NCBI GenBank assembly: GCA_019054805.1
Contig: JAHQIY010000004.1
Span: 7,820,501 to 7,884,500 of the forward strand
DNA from: Brachionus manjavacas
Lineage: Eukaryota; Rotifera; Eurotatoria; Ploima; Brachionidae
Length of the DNA stretch: 64,000 nucleotides
Direction of reading: 5' to 3'
In this document: positions 1-11,500 of the stretch, in pieces
Layout of the letters: every line of letters begins with the position of its first letter
Numbering within the stretch: the stretch's first letter is position 1
Program-made: the position numbers and the translations under genes
Notes under the pieces: model-generated
The model's database searches: none
Told to the model about the DNA's origin: nothing
Seen by the model: the letters and a program-made list of their open reading frames with translations, nothing else

Positions 1-592
1 CTATTGGGAGACTGAGATTTTGCACTTTGAAAAATCCGGTTAGTTCGGCAATTCCGAGATCTATAGTAAAGCCATGATCCTCTTTGGTTTTAACACTGCC
101 GCTCAGAATCATGTCGTCCTCAAGACTGGCAAAAGTCAAATTGCTATTTACTTGACTTGGCTCCATGGTCAAATAAAGTTTGTTATTTGTAAAAGATAGA
201 ACTTTGCATCGGACCAAATCGCCTTTATGGAACAGATCAACAAGGTTCGGAATTTCTGATTTTTTTGGATTGTCACAGTTCTTAATCATATCAGAATAAA
301 TTTTTGATATGTTGTTAATTTTTACGTGTCCGAAATTTCCCAGACCTGGCAAAGAAACCACCAATTCGCTCGGCAGAATGTCGTGGACACAGCCCAAAAC
401 CAGACAGCCATCTACAAAGCTCTTTTTTCAGATTAAATTAAAATTTTATCTTGTATTTTTTATGCATCAAAATTTTACTTTGCAGATCAAGTCGGGAACA
501 GTGGATTTTTTGGTCGTAGCTGCTTTTCCATTTGTGGTTTTGGTGTCCTTTTTTTTATTGACTTCTTTAAACTGTTTTTTTACTTTAAACAT
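1..592 (-). CDS. PDCD11: RRP5/PDCD11 ribosome biogenesis protein, N-terminal part
   Basis: Partial gene running off the left edge. Exon 1 is 592..479 on the minus strand (start MFKVKKQF, a lysine-rich basic leader). Exon 2 runs from 421 to the window edge, joined across a 57-nt GT..AG intron in phase 0. The joined protein reads DLICK-SFVDGCLVLGCVHD, then ELVVSLPG, DLFHKGDLVRC and SGSVKTKEDHGFTIDLG. This is the pattern of the first S1 RNA-binding repeats of RRP5/PDCD11 (compare LVLGCV, ELVVSLPNG, LFSPGMLVRC and LEDHGYLVDIG in the family). RRP5 is a nucleolar protein with about a dozen S1 repeats followed by HAT/TPR repeats and is needed for 18S and 5.8S/28S rRNA maturation; only the beginning is present here. 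It lies head-to-head with BBIP1, 275 bp apart. Confidence 0.85.
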
Positions 593-867
593 TTTTGAAA
601 TAGAATTTTTTTTGAATATTTCTTTTAGTTTAATTGAACAAAAAATGAACATGTGCTTGTTTTTACTTTTTGCTTGCAATTTGAAAAATGGATGAAAATT
701 TTTTGTTAATTTTAATGGAGTAATTTTCGGACAATATTTTATGGGTAAAAGGTAAGTTGGGAATGATAAAATAAGCAAGTAATTTATCGTTGTTAAGGAA
801 ACATTTATTTTTTAAAATTAATTAGATTTTTGTAAAAAAATTTCAGTATTTTAGTCTTTTTAAAGAA
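593..867. promoter_or_regulatory. Shared intergenic region between RRP5 and BBIP1 start codons
   Basis: 275 bp separate the start codons of two divergently transcribed genes, so promoters and 5' UTRs of both must lie here. The sequence is AT-rich and I see no distinctive core-promoter motif; the call rests on gene arrangement alone. Confidence 0.5.
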
Positions 868-3375
868 ATGTCTACTGAAAATAATATTTATGAAGTTTTA
901 CCAAAAATTGGATTCTTGTTTGAAGATGATTCGCCATCTTCGATTGTTTGCAAGCCAAAGTTAATGCCATTAAAAACAGTAACTTTGGAGAAGGTAAGTG
1001 TTTTTTACCTATTTTTGTGAGTGATATCTTTTGCTAATCAAGCAGTCTAAATTTTTTTTTATCTCTTTTACTTACGTCTATTTTATTTTATTGATTTAAT
1101 AAATAAAAAAAACAAATTAAATAGTTTAATTACAGAATAATTTAATTTATTTATTTTTGAATCATCTGATCTTCCACGTTTTTTCTTATTTATAACTTGA
1201 TTATTTTCCAGTTTACTCTTTTTTGTCCACACTGAAATATACAAGGATCTTTGATGACTTTTACTCAGATTGATTGAATTTCAGTAGGCCGTTTTTATCA
1301 TTTCTATCATTACTGCTTTATTTTTTACCAAGTTGGATACCATTTTAAGTGGAATAGCAAATTTTATTACCATTCACTGAAACCATGTTGTATCTGCTTG
1401 CAATGTATCAGTTTTTCTTTTTTCCAATCCAATTATCGCCCTCAAATTCTTGATCAAGGATTTTTTTTGGTATCATCAACGATAAAAATACAGAAAGGAA
1501 AATAACTTTTACCTTTTTCTCTATTTTTCCTTTTAGAATTAGGTTCAAAATATTATTAGGAATTTTTCAATTAAAGACATTCTGTTTTTGAAAACAAAAT
1601 AAATTTGCTTACATATTATAGCTATTTAAAAAATAAAAATATTATACGCGGTTATTTTCTTAGAGAGCTCTAAATGGTTTTGCAAAAGTGAATTAAAAAA
1701 TTAAAAATATTATTTTATAAGACTTATTTTATTAAATGTTCAAAGTATTCGCCATTGATTATTAATAGAATGCTCTATCATCTTAACTCACTGTTTTAAA
1801 TATCTTTTGGAACTCTTCTTGTCAGCTATTGAATTAATGTAATTAAATTTTTTACTCCCATCATCGGGGTTTTTGCCTCTATATATCTTAAGTAAAAGTC
1901 TTAGACAATAATCACTATATTTTTTGTTGTTTAGAATACTCTCTTTCAAAAAATGTCATTGATGCCTGAAAATTTTGTCTGGAAAATGTTTAAAATTTCG
2001 AATCTTTCAAATTATGATTCAGTGTGGCAAAATAAAGCTCGATTCAGTATAGGAAAAAGCTGTAGCAGACCAGAACCATATATTAATAAAAATAATCGAG
2101 AGAAGTAATGTAAAGAACTTACTCCTGTTTTTCATTTTGTCGAGTTTAAGAACAGACAGGTAATCTTCAAAACCTTAAGAAAACACTATGGAACCATTTA
2201 AAATAGTGCAAGGTATTGAAGTTATTTATGGCAACTCAAAAAGTTCCGTGTTTGCTGATGAAAAAGGATAATAATAAAAGAAGTTGTTTGCTGAGGAGTT
2301 GGATAAAAATAAAAGAAGTAATCATAGAAGTAATAAATCGATGTTTAATCCTTAAAGATAACTAACTTGTGTAGTAATTTCAATATGAAAATACCAGATT
2401 TTTTATATTTCTTAAAGCTTTTTTATTTAATATCTTTCAAAAAATAAAAAATCACTCACAAAAATAAAAATTCTATGGGACTGATCAATTTTGTGACCAA
2501 TCGATTATATTTTTATCCCAATAAACTTATTAGTTAATTTCTTGAACAAACAAAAATTTTTACTTAAATAATAAAAGTCAGAAAATTGACCTTTATTAAA
2601 ATATTAGTTTTTTAACCAAATTTAATTTAGGATTTTCAGCTAGTATTTTAATTTAACAATTTTTTAAAAAAGAAAATAATTTTGATCTATTCTTAAATTA
2701 ATTAATTTAAAAACATGAAATTTTTATTATTCAAACCAGACTTGTTTTTAAGTTACAGTTTTATGTCTAAGTCAGAAAAATTTAAGTCAAAGTCATGACT
2801 TAAAATTTTTTTTTATTTTTTTAGTGAAGTTTAGTCAAGTCAACTAATTTTCTGATTTTAAAGCTAAACTTTTTTTGGATTAAAATAAAAAATCATATTT
2901 ATTTTTTAGTTTAAAAATCAGAAAATTAGTTGACTTGACTAAACTTAACTAAAAAAATAAAATTTTAAGTCATTGACTTGACTTGACTTGACTTAAGACT
3001 TGTGACTTAAAAACAAGTCTGATTCAAACTAATTAATTTAATTTTATTAATTCTTAATTTTACCCATATATTATCATGAATAAAAATTTTGCTAAGAATA
3101 TTGTCAACTTAAATGATACCATTTGATAGGAGCATTATTCTTGGTCAAAAAAAATTTAAATTGCATATTGAGATATTAAGATAGTGTTTTTTGGTCATAA
3201 CATTTACATTCAAAAACATTTCAGGTAAATAATGTGATCAGTGGGTCGTAAAATTGAATAGTCCCAATTCTATTTTATCATAATAAAAATAAAATTTTTA
3301 ATATTTAAGTTGGAAAAAATTCAATTAGAAGCGGAGAAAAAACTGAGAGAACAAGATCAATTACAAGAGAATTAG
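868..3375 (+). CDS. BBIP1: BBSome-interacting protein 1 (BBIP1/BBIP10), two exons
   Basis: A 63-residue protein in two exons: 868..993 (42 codons) and 3310..3375 (21 codons plus TAG). They are joined in phase 0 by GTAAGT at 994 and TTTAAG at 3309. Exon 1 contains [13 protein letters not shown] and [15 protein letters not shown]; exon 2 begins [15 protein letters not shown]. This matches the BBIP1 core (EVLPKxGxLFxED, CKPKLLPLKSLTLEKLEKM) through the junction and into the C-terminal helix, with a shorter N-terminus than the human protein. BBIP1 is a small subunit of the BBSome, the coat complex that sorts membrane proteins into and out of cilia. The intron is 2316 bp and contains a hAT-type MITE. 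It ends 63 bp from the stop of the convergent gene at 3439. Confidence 0.82.
2737..3021. mobile_element. hAT-type MITE in the BBIP1 intron
   Basis: A fold-back element of 285 bp. It starts CAGACTTGTTTTTAAGT and ends with the inverse, AACAAGTCTG. It is flanked on both sides by the same 8 bp, ATTCAAAC (2729-2736 and 3022-3029). The two arms are complementary almost to the centre (about 2866-2905) and contain iterated AAGTCAAGTC/TTGACTTGAC units. An 8-bp target duplication and CAG termini are typical of hAT elements. There is no coding capacity, so it would need a transposase in trans. Confidence 0.8.
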
Positions 3376-3438
3376 TTTTTTTTTATTGTAATTTTTAAAA
3401 ATAAATTTTATTTAATTCTAAAAAATCCTTAATTTAAT

Positions 3439-5046
3439 TTAAAAGCCTGAATAAAATTCGACGCTCTTTAAAACAGAATTTTTAAAATCATCCAATTTCA
3501 TTGTTGCTGTTTCTCTATTTAATCGAATTCCATCCAAAAATTTCTCAGCCCTCTTGTCACTATATCCTTTATTCAATCTTTCATTGAACTGTTTAATAAA
3601 CTCTTTGGCTTCATAGAAATTTATTTTTTCATCTTCTTTCAACACAAGTGAATCAAGTACTTCATCAACTAAAGAATTAGTAGTTTGGGGAAACGTTCCG
3701 GCCCAAGGCTCTGGTGATTTAGCTCTAGTTACCACATATTCAAAAGTAGGCTCGTTTAATTTTTCCTCCACTTTTTGTTCTCTAGGAAAAAAAGACTCAA
3801 CCGGACAAGCTTCATGAGTATAAATCGGAGCAGGCTGTGAAACATAATAACTTGGTATAACAGGTTGTTGAATCTGATAAACTGGAGGAGGTACTACATA
3901 AGTTTCCTGAGGATATTGGCTTACTATATTGGACCTTTCCTGGACTGACTTTGGAACTAAGTGTTTCAATTCACTAAGACCTTCTCTATCCAAATCGATC
4001 AAGGACAATGAATCTACATCACCCTCTAGAATAACTTTGTGACATTCTTTTGATTCGGCAGCCAATGTTAGACCTTGAGGAGGCCTAATGCTTCTAACAA
4101 AATCAGGAAGTTCTTCTACTTTTTTAAGAGATGCCCCGTATTTAGATGTGTAGTCGTCAGGATTTACCTTTACCACGCCCAAATCTTTATATTCACGAGT
4201 TACAGTACAAGCCGGACTTTCCCATTGAATAATTACATTTTTCTGTTTTTCATAATAAGGACCTGTGTCAGTAGGTTTATAGTGAATGACCCGTCTTCTA
4301 GTAGCTTTAGATCCTAGCCAACGCTCGACCACAACTGGTTGAGGCTTGGGTGGCATTTGAGGTAGTCGTTCAATAATGACTTTACGCGGTGGTGGGGGAA
4401 CTTTTTTAGCAGGAATGGTAATAACTTTAGTTTCTAATTTTTTCACTGGCTTTGGTGGAGCTTCTCGAAGAACAAGAGGTGGAGGGGTTTCAGGTCTAGG
4501 AGGCTGTTGTCTAATGCAAACAGGTGGTGCAGGTGGAGGAACAACAACTTTTTCATGTTGGATGACAATATCACCGTGAGGAACAGGGGATGGAGGATTC
4601 AAATATCGGACCGAAACTTCCTGAGAATATTGACAAGTTTCCGTTGGCTTTTTGGTAACAACCTCTGGATTTTCATCTTTATTAATTGGATATTCACTCA
4701 ATGGAATAACTCCACTCCAGCTTGTAGTTTCCCTCTTTGGCTGTCTAGTATAAGTTGGAACTGATTCACTCTCACTAACATATTCGATTGGAATAGTTGA
4801 TCCACTTTCGTAAGTCCATTTTGGCTTACGAGATTTTTTTTTCGACTTGCAAGGAGCAGGAACTGTTGAAACTGGTTCACAGATAGGTTCAGAAACAGTC
4901 GGCGCTACAAATACAGCTTCCAAAGGCGCATTTTGAAATGGTACTTGACTGCCCATTGATTCAAAAGCCTGTCTGATTAGTTCTTGTTCTTCGGATGAAG
5001 AACCTGATTCTTCTGGAACTTCGTAGTCATATGCATAAAACGACAT
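3439..5046 (-). CDS. Proline-rich protein of unknown function (535 aa)
   Basis: An uninterrupted 535-codon frame starting MSFYAYDYEVPEESGSSSEE at 5046. I do not recognise the family. An acidic N-terminus (1-30) carries QELIRQAFESMG. A basic patch CKSKKKSRKPKW lies near 66-77. Residues 169-255 are strongly proline-rich, with repeated phrases of the form R-E-A-P-P-K-P, KVIIERLPQMPPKP and VVVERWL followed by RRRVIHY. Residues 395-430 are rich in P, Y and Q. The C-terminus is charged and probably helical (KINFYEAKEFIKQFNERL). There is no signal peptide or membrane segment. The repeated valine-proline-charged phrases recall articulin/alveolin-like cytoskeletal proteins, but that is only a resemblance. 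It appears intronless and is convergent with BBIP1. Confidence 0.7.
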   Translation of the reverse strand: MSFYAYDYEVPEESGSSSEEQELIRQAFESMGSQVPFQNAPLEAVFVAPTVSEPICEPVSTVPAPCKSKKKSRKPKWTYESGSTIPIEYVSESESVPTYTRQPKRETTSWSGVIPLSEYPINKDENPEVVTKKPTETCQYSQEVSVRYLNPPSPVPHGDIVIQHEKVVVPPPAPPVCIRQQPPRPETPPPLVLREAPPKPVKKLETKVITIPAKKVPPPPRKVIIERLPQMPPKPQPVVVERWLGSKATRRRVIHYKPTDTGPYYEKQKNVIIQWESPACTVTREYKDLGVVKVNPDDYTSKYGASLKKVEELPDFVRSIRPPQGLTLAAESKECHKVILEGDVDSLSLIDLDREGLSELKHLVPKSVQERSNIVSQYPQETYVVPPPVYQIQQPVIPSYYVSQPAPIYTHEACPVESFFPREQKVEEKLNEPTFEYVVTRAKSPEPWAGTFPQTTNSLVDEVLDSLVLKEDEKINFYEAKEFIKQFNERLNKGYSDKRAEKFLDGIRLNRETATMKLDDFKNSVLKSVEFYSGF

Positions 5047-6941
5047 TTTTTTTCAAAATTTTTTCAAGAATAAAATTTTAAAATCACTTGATTTTAGCTT
5101 AAAAACCAAAAGAATAGACTATTTTACGGATTTGATTTCTATTTTAAGGCAGTTTTGGAATTTAGAGAACTCATGCCCTAAGTGAATTATTTAAAGGGTC
5201 AAAAAATTTCAACTATGGAATTTTGAAGCTATTCAGGTCATTATTCGAAAAATGTTTTAAAATTATTAAATTTTTATTGAAGGTGCGCTGTACACCTTAA
5301 TGCTAAAAACAAAAAAAATTCTTTTATTTAAAATATAAATGTGTCTTAAATATCTTTTTTTAAAAAGAACCAAAAAACAAATATTTTCAATTAGGTAAAA
5401 AAAATAAAAATCTAATATTTGAAAAAAAATTAAAGAATAAGTCAATATTTTTTTTGTCGTATTATATATTGCATTAGAATTTTGTAATTTCCATTTCCAA
5501 TAAATTCGAATCAAAGAAAAATAAATTAAAATTAATTTTTTAAAATAGAAATTTCTTTTTGCTTAGGAAAATTAATCAGTTTGTTTCAAAAAATTAAAAG
5601 TTTACTATAGAGACTTTATTTGAAATTCGAAAAAAAAAATAAATTAAGACAATCATGTTATTTAATTTTATTTCAATTAAATTATTTTATTTACTTGAAC
5701 GAAATATTTGGTATACCAAAAAATATATTGGTATATCTAAAAGCATCGAATTTACTGACTTCTTTTGATTTTGGTAAACTTAAATTAATTTTCACGAAAT
5801 TTTTTTTTCTAAATTAAATATTGAACCATAAAATCTAAAATTCTTTTAGCCGATTAATTAAAAATTTATTTTTGAAATTAAGTCATTTTATATTTTTCAA
5901 ATAACAATTAAATTTCAAGTTTAGGAAAAAAATTCTTGGGAATTATTTTTAAAAAATTTTAATTACATTTTTTTAATAAAAATTGTGCATTCTCATAAAA
6001 ACCTTCAAAAATTAAAAATTTATATTTTTTTACGCTAATTAAATTTAAAAAAATTTAACTTTATAAACTCTGATGGTGAAACAAGAAAAATTAAATTTTG
6101 AAAATAAAAATTGATTACAATTTTAAACAAATATTGATGATGTAATAAATTGAGATTTCTTTTTTTAATATCTATCGTCTATCTTTATTTTAAAAAAATG
6201 GGAAATCTTTTTTGCAATTTTTAAATTAAATTTGTTTAAATGTTAAAATAATTATTTGGCAGATGGATCAAAGTAAATAAGAAAAAAAAATTAAAATCCA
6301 GTCCCCTTAGAAAGTCATCCTTTAAATTTGAACCAAGTTTAACTCAAGTAATCCTGATAGCAATTAAAGCGATAGCAAATACCAATGGATAAAAAAAATA
6401 TAATATATTATTTGAATTCTCGTTCATTAATTCTAAATAACTCATCGCAATAAAAAAATTTTTAATTATTTTTTTTTTCATTAAAGCCAGATTCAATCTT
6501 GTTTTAAATTTAAAAATAAAAAATTCTAAAGGTCTTTCGAATTTTTTTAGCAAATAAAATCGAACTTTTGTGTTATTTTTATCTATATCCGTTAAAAAGA
6601 GTAAAAAATAATTAAAAATAAATGAAGAAAATTTTTTTTTTTTTAATTATATATTATTACTGGTTGTAACATTTTCTCATTAAAAAAATTTATTTATACA
6701 ATATTCATTTTTAATTTATTTGGCCGACTGCTAAGGCCAATTTACATTTGCTTGCGAGTACGCTGTAAAAGAAAGAGTATCAATTTTTAATTTAAATTTT
6801 AAAAATTTGAATGAGCCTTTTTAAAAATTTATATTAAAAAAAAATTAAAAAAATTAACAGTAACCTTTTTCTAACATTTTTAAAGTCTAAATTAAATTAA
6901 AAATTAACAAAAAAATTTAATTTGATTTTATTCCAAAACAA
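5047..6941. other. AT-rich intergenic region
   Basis: About 1.9 kb of A/T homopolymer-rich sequence between two minus-strand genes. No credible exon was found; open frames here are low-complexity K/N/F/I-rich. A short GC-richer patch near 6720-6770 (GGCCGACTGCTAAGGCC) could be the end of an old LINE tail, but nothing supports a family. Confidence 0.6.
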
Positions 6942-8558
6942 TTATTTTGATTTATAAAAAATTCCAAATATAACAATAACAACGGCAGTAAATGCAAATA
7001 TACAATAAAATGCAATAATATGATAAAATGCGTAATCATAACAAATAAATTTTAGTTCAACTAGATTAAAGTTATCTGATTTAAGCTCGCTTAAAGATCT
7101 TAATATCTCATCTTTTGACAAATATTTTTGTTGACTTTTGTTTGTAGAATTTGCGTTTAAATTGCCAAATTCTGGATTGAAAACCCAGTAATTTCCGCAG
7201 ATGAACCATATTAGCAGAAATAATAGAAAAGATTGTCTTACCCAGAGAAAAAAACAATACCTCATAGTATGACAATCGACTAGTTTAATTGGTTTTTGAG
7301 ATTTTGTATGATGACGATACAAATGTTTATGAGTGGAATATTTGTTGCCATATCGTCCATTAAAATAGTGGTTTCCAAGACTATTATCACTCAAACTTTT
7401 AGTCCTTTTTTGGGCTCGCTTCTGTTTTTTTTTCTCCGGGTTTATCTCACTAGATGACTTGGAACGCCTAAAATTTGAATTAGACGCCTGAGCCGGATTA
7501 CGGCCTCGTTTTGTCCTTAAGCCGACAGTGTCCACACTAGTCTTGCCACTTGAACTTTCAGATCTTTGAAAAGTATTGTCTCTTCTTTTAATTCTTTCAC
7601 TGGTGTTATCACTCTTGTTAGATATTGAATTTAAACTTGCATTGAATCTTGCCATGGAACTGCTGTTTGAATGTGCCAGGTTTCTGCTTAAGTTCAAGCT
7701 TGTTTCGGAAATATTGCACAATGACGGCTGATTATGCATGGTCGAATGAGCCTCCCGAGTTGCTTTCCGTATAAAGCCTTTGCAGCAACTAAAACAACAG
7801 CAGTCACATAAAAAAAAGTTCAAAAAAAAAGTTGAGCAACAACTTATTTTGACATTGAATTTGGAGCATGGTGACAATTCCGAATAGCTTTTGCCTGAGT
7901 TTTCATATAAAGAAGCAGATGTAAAGTTGGATAAAAACAGCGAGGCGTTCAACCGGTTTATGATAAGACGCCAAATAAGATGTTCGTACATCTTGGCAAT
8001 AATTGACTTGGAGTATTTAAAGGGACATGAAAAGTAGATAAATATGTGTACAATACCGACAATGCCGAATGCTAGTAAGTAAGTCGGGATTTTTTTATAA
8101 TTGCCGCAGTTCTCTAAACCAAGGATGCCAATTACAATGAAGGACAGATATGCACAAATGGAAAACAAGGATAAGAAGGCTATAGCAGCGTATTTTAGGG
8201 TGGAAGAGGTAATTACCGTGTTTATATTTGGATCATGAACATTTTTATGAAGTTTTTTGTAGCTAGATTTAGAATTGTGCATATTTTCATTCAAATTTGA
8301 TTCTGGACTTTGATTATGAACCAAATTAAGCTCGCTAGAAATTTGGTAAGTATTAGAATTTGCATTGTCTAATCTTAGTCGTGAAATTTCGTCACATATT
8401 TGATGATTAAACACACAATTTGCATTTGAATTATTTGTTTGGATACCTGTATTAGTACCCCGAAAATTATGGTCTAGAAATTGATTTGCACCCCCGACGC
8501 TTTGATTACATTTATTTGAAATCAGGGAGTTGATGTGGTGTTGAGACGAGCGGATCAT
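6942..8558 (-). CDS. TMEM272-like four-pass membrane protein with long cytoplasmic loop
   Basis: 538 codons in one exon, start MIRSSQHHIN at 8558. Hydrophobic segments lie at about 123-148, 157-178, 433-455 and 513-534. The first pair reads IVIGILGLENC then KIPTYLLAFGIVGI. This is the TMEM272-like pattern, in which a short loop with Cys and an IP-x-YL motif separates TM1 and TM2. TM3 with FICGNYWVF and the ICYDYAFYHIIAFY segment before TM4 also fit that family. The biochemical role of the family is not established. Unusual features are a Cys cluster at 240-259 (CC, then C-CCC and CC in aromatic context), which could be palmitoylated, and a Ser-rich basic loop (about 290-425) with RRSKSSSE and KRAQKRTKSLS. 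There is no cleavable signal peptide; the N-terminal 120 residues are Asn/Ser-rich. An upstream exon cannot be excluded. Confidence 0.75.
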   Translation of the reverse strand: MIRSSQHHINSLISNKCNQSVGGANQFLDHNFRGTNTGIQTNNSNANCVFNHQICDEISRLRLDNANSNTYQISSELNLVHNQSPESNLNENMHNSKSSYKKLHKNVHDPNINTVITSSTLKYAAIAFLSLFSICAYLSFIVIGILGLENCGNYKKIPTYLLAFGIVGIVHIFIYFSCPFKYSKSIIAKMYEHLIWRLIINRLNASLFLSNFTSASLYENSGKSYSELSPCSKFNVKISCCSTFFLNFFLCDCCCFSCCKGFIRKATREAHSTMHNQPSLCNISETSLNLSRNLAHSNSSSMARFNASLNSISNKSDNTSERIKRRDNTFQRSESSSGKTSVDTVGLRTKRGRNPAQASNSNFRRSKSSSEINPEKKKQKRAQKRTKSLSDNSLGNHYFNGRYGNKYSTHKHLYRHHTKSQKPIKLVDCHTMRYCFFLWVRQSFLLFLLIWFICGNYWVFNPEFGNLNANSTNKSQQKYLSKDEILRSLSELKSDNFNLVELKFICYDYAFYHIIAFYCIFAFTAVVIVIFGIFYKSK

Positions 8559-11500
8559 TAGTTTTTACTTTGTTTTCGAATTCAATCAGTTTTAATTTAA
8601 GATATCATTTGAATACCGTGTTCCGTATGATACAATAAGTAAGATGACTAATCAAGTTAATGCTGTTCTCCCACCACACAGGTAGAAGAATATCAACATC
8701 AAAACTAAAATGAGGTTTTTCTTTATTTTTAGTTCTAATTTGATGTCATTATTGTTACCTGTTACTAAGATCTAAAAAAAAATTATTAAAATATTCGAAA
8801 TATTCTTGGAGATTTAAAAAAGTTTATTTTTATCTTATCTAGAGAAAATAAAAAAAAAAATTTTAAATGAGTTTTTTTTCTAAATAGTAAAAAATGATTG
8901 AATAGAGACTTAATTAACCACACTGTGGAATTTTGACAAAATTTAAATTAAATTTCATCTATAATTATTGTGTATACATTGTTACTTGAGATTTGACAAA
9001 GTTTTTTTGTTAACTTTTAGCTTCTATTTACATGGAAATACATTTACCTGTATTGGTTCTCCATTATAATATTTTTATTAGAAATTACGTAATGTCTTGT
9101 CTAGAAAGACAATTTTGACGCAAGAAAAGGTTTTTTTTCGAATTTTTCACCTTAAAGAGTTGAAAACTTAAAACTAGCATAAAATTTTATATCAATAAAA
9201 TTTTTTTTTGAATAATTTTAAAATTCTTATCGGACTGATTAGATATTTAACTATATCATTTAAATTTCAAATAATCTAAATAAATCTAAATTTTAAATCT
9301 TGAATTTAGGTCGGATTCCACCCTCTTTTTAAAAAAGCTTCTTTACTTTATCATTAATGAACTTTAATTTTTGGACTATTTCCATAATCAATTAAAAAGC
9401 TGAAATTAGAAAAATGGTTAGTTCAAAAATTTTATAAAATGGATTTAATTTTTAAATTTTTTAAATCCAAAAATTTAAGTATTTAAAAATGAAGAGATAT
9501 TTAACTTAGTAACAAGTTATTTTTTTTAAAGAATTCAGAAATGTTTCAAAAAAATCATTTAAATTTATATCTAAGATTTTTAATAATATGCAAAAAGTTA
9601 ATGTATAAAGAAATCTTAAAAAAATTCATGTAAAGTTTTGCATAAAATCTTAAATTTTAAAATTTCAAATAGCTTGGTGACGTATTTAAAAATAAAAATC
9701 GATTTAAAAACCTAACTACAGTTGCTATAATTAAACTTATTCGATTTTTTTTTAGAAAAGATGTATAAAGTCAGCGTTATACCTGTAAGTGTAGGAGCTT
9801 GAATCATTTTAGATTCAGGGAATTTTATTTTATATAAAATAATTTAATGAAGTTATATAATTTGTTGTGACTACGAGATATACATTAAAACTTGAAAAAT
9901 AAGGTTAAAGAATTATTGAAAGTACAAAAGAATTTAATTTATTCAAATGCATATAAACCAATGTTCTAGATATTGAAATTCGAGATTTTTAAAGCAATAA
10001 ACTATTTTAAATTAAATTGGAATTTTGATATATTATTCAAATAATTAAATTCTAACAGTTGTCAAATTTAAATTTTTAGTTATTTTGCCAGTTTAATAAA
10101 AAATTGAAATAAAATCAATATCGTTTAAAATTTAAACACAACTTTCAAGTTTTTTTGACAAACCGAATTTTGTTTTACCAATTTTTTTCTAACCAAAACT
10201 TGGTTAACCAAATTTTTTTCAAGCATGCTCTTGATATTAATGACTAATTTTATTTTGCATTTTAATTGAGTTATTTATTTGCTTGGCGACATGACAACTA
10301 AACTATAAAGTTTAAAATTGCTTTTACAATTTTGATTAAAATATACTCAATGATAAAACAAAATTAAAAAAAAATCCAATTATTTTTTAAAATAATTATT
10401 TGTTGCATTAAACATTAAATAAATATGCGCTTTTAGCTACATAGTACTAATTAAGATATTCTAATTGCTTAATCTAGATTTATTATCATTAAATAAATTA
10501 AGAAAAATGTTTCCTAATATTTAAACATTTAAAAAATATAATAATAATTTTAAAAGCACCAAGAAAAACACAATATACATCTGTAAAATAGATCATTAGA
10601 TGCAATGCCTAATATAAAAGTTACAGACCGACATCGCTCTTTATTATGTGAATTGAATAAAGCTTAATTTATTTACTTTATTTTCTTATTCAATTTTTAT
10701 TATTCTTATTATTTCTTGTTTCATAAACTTCTTTCTGGTATACTAGAGTTCTCTTTGATCAAAAGTGTGCCAGGTAGGTGGCCTCACCATCGGCCCAAAT
10801 AAATAATTAAATAATATTTTAAATCATAATTAGGTAGGTAATGTTTTTTATTTTAATTTAATTTGCTTATGAAAATTTAAAAAAATATCTAAATTGTTGA
10901 AATTAATTTTATAATATCAATAAACGGGTTCCACAAAAAAAGCATCAACAGAGAATTTGTTCATATCTGTCTTTGAATTGATAAAATTTTATAAGCTATT
11001 CCAAGCAATAGTCAAAAAAAGCCATCGGAGATGAGAATATTTTGTTTTAAAATTTCATGTTGAACTCGATGGACAAGTTTTATTTGTGTAGGTAAGTTGA
11101 TCCAGTAGATGATATCAATCTTTATCTTTAGCCCTTGAGTGTATCTAGGAACTGTGTCTTTAAGCACTTAATTTTGGGAGCTTAAATTAATTATTTGATA
11201 AATTTAAATTATTGAAATAAATGATGTATAAATCAGTCTAATAAGTCAAGATACTGAAACCTGAAAGTTAAGCAGATTCAATATATTAGAATATGAAAGC
11301 ATTCAAAATTTTTTTTGGACACTAGATTATAAAAAAAAAGATTGTTTATTTAAAAGGAGTCTAATTTCAAAGTAAGCATTATCGCGTTTATTTTTTACTT
11401 TTTCTGTTTATTAGATCAAACAAATTTTGATAAATTTAAACATCTTGTTAAAAAATAAAAGAATTTTTGCGGTTTTTAGATCAAAATTTTGGCTTCTAAA

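Noticed and set aside
467-778. 103-codon minus-strand frame at the RRP5 start
   Set aside because: Only the part from MFKVKKQF at 592 belongs to the gene; the upstream extension is AT-rich leader and the 3' end runs into the intron.
5266-5514. 82-codon minus-strand frame rich in F, I, Y and K
   Set aside because: Composition is that of random AT-rich DNA; no family motif or neighbouring exon.
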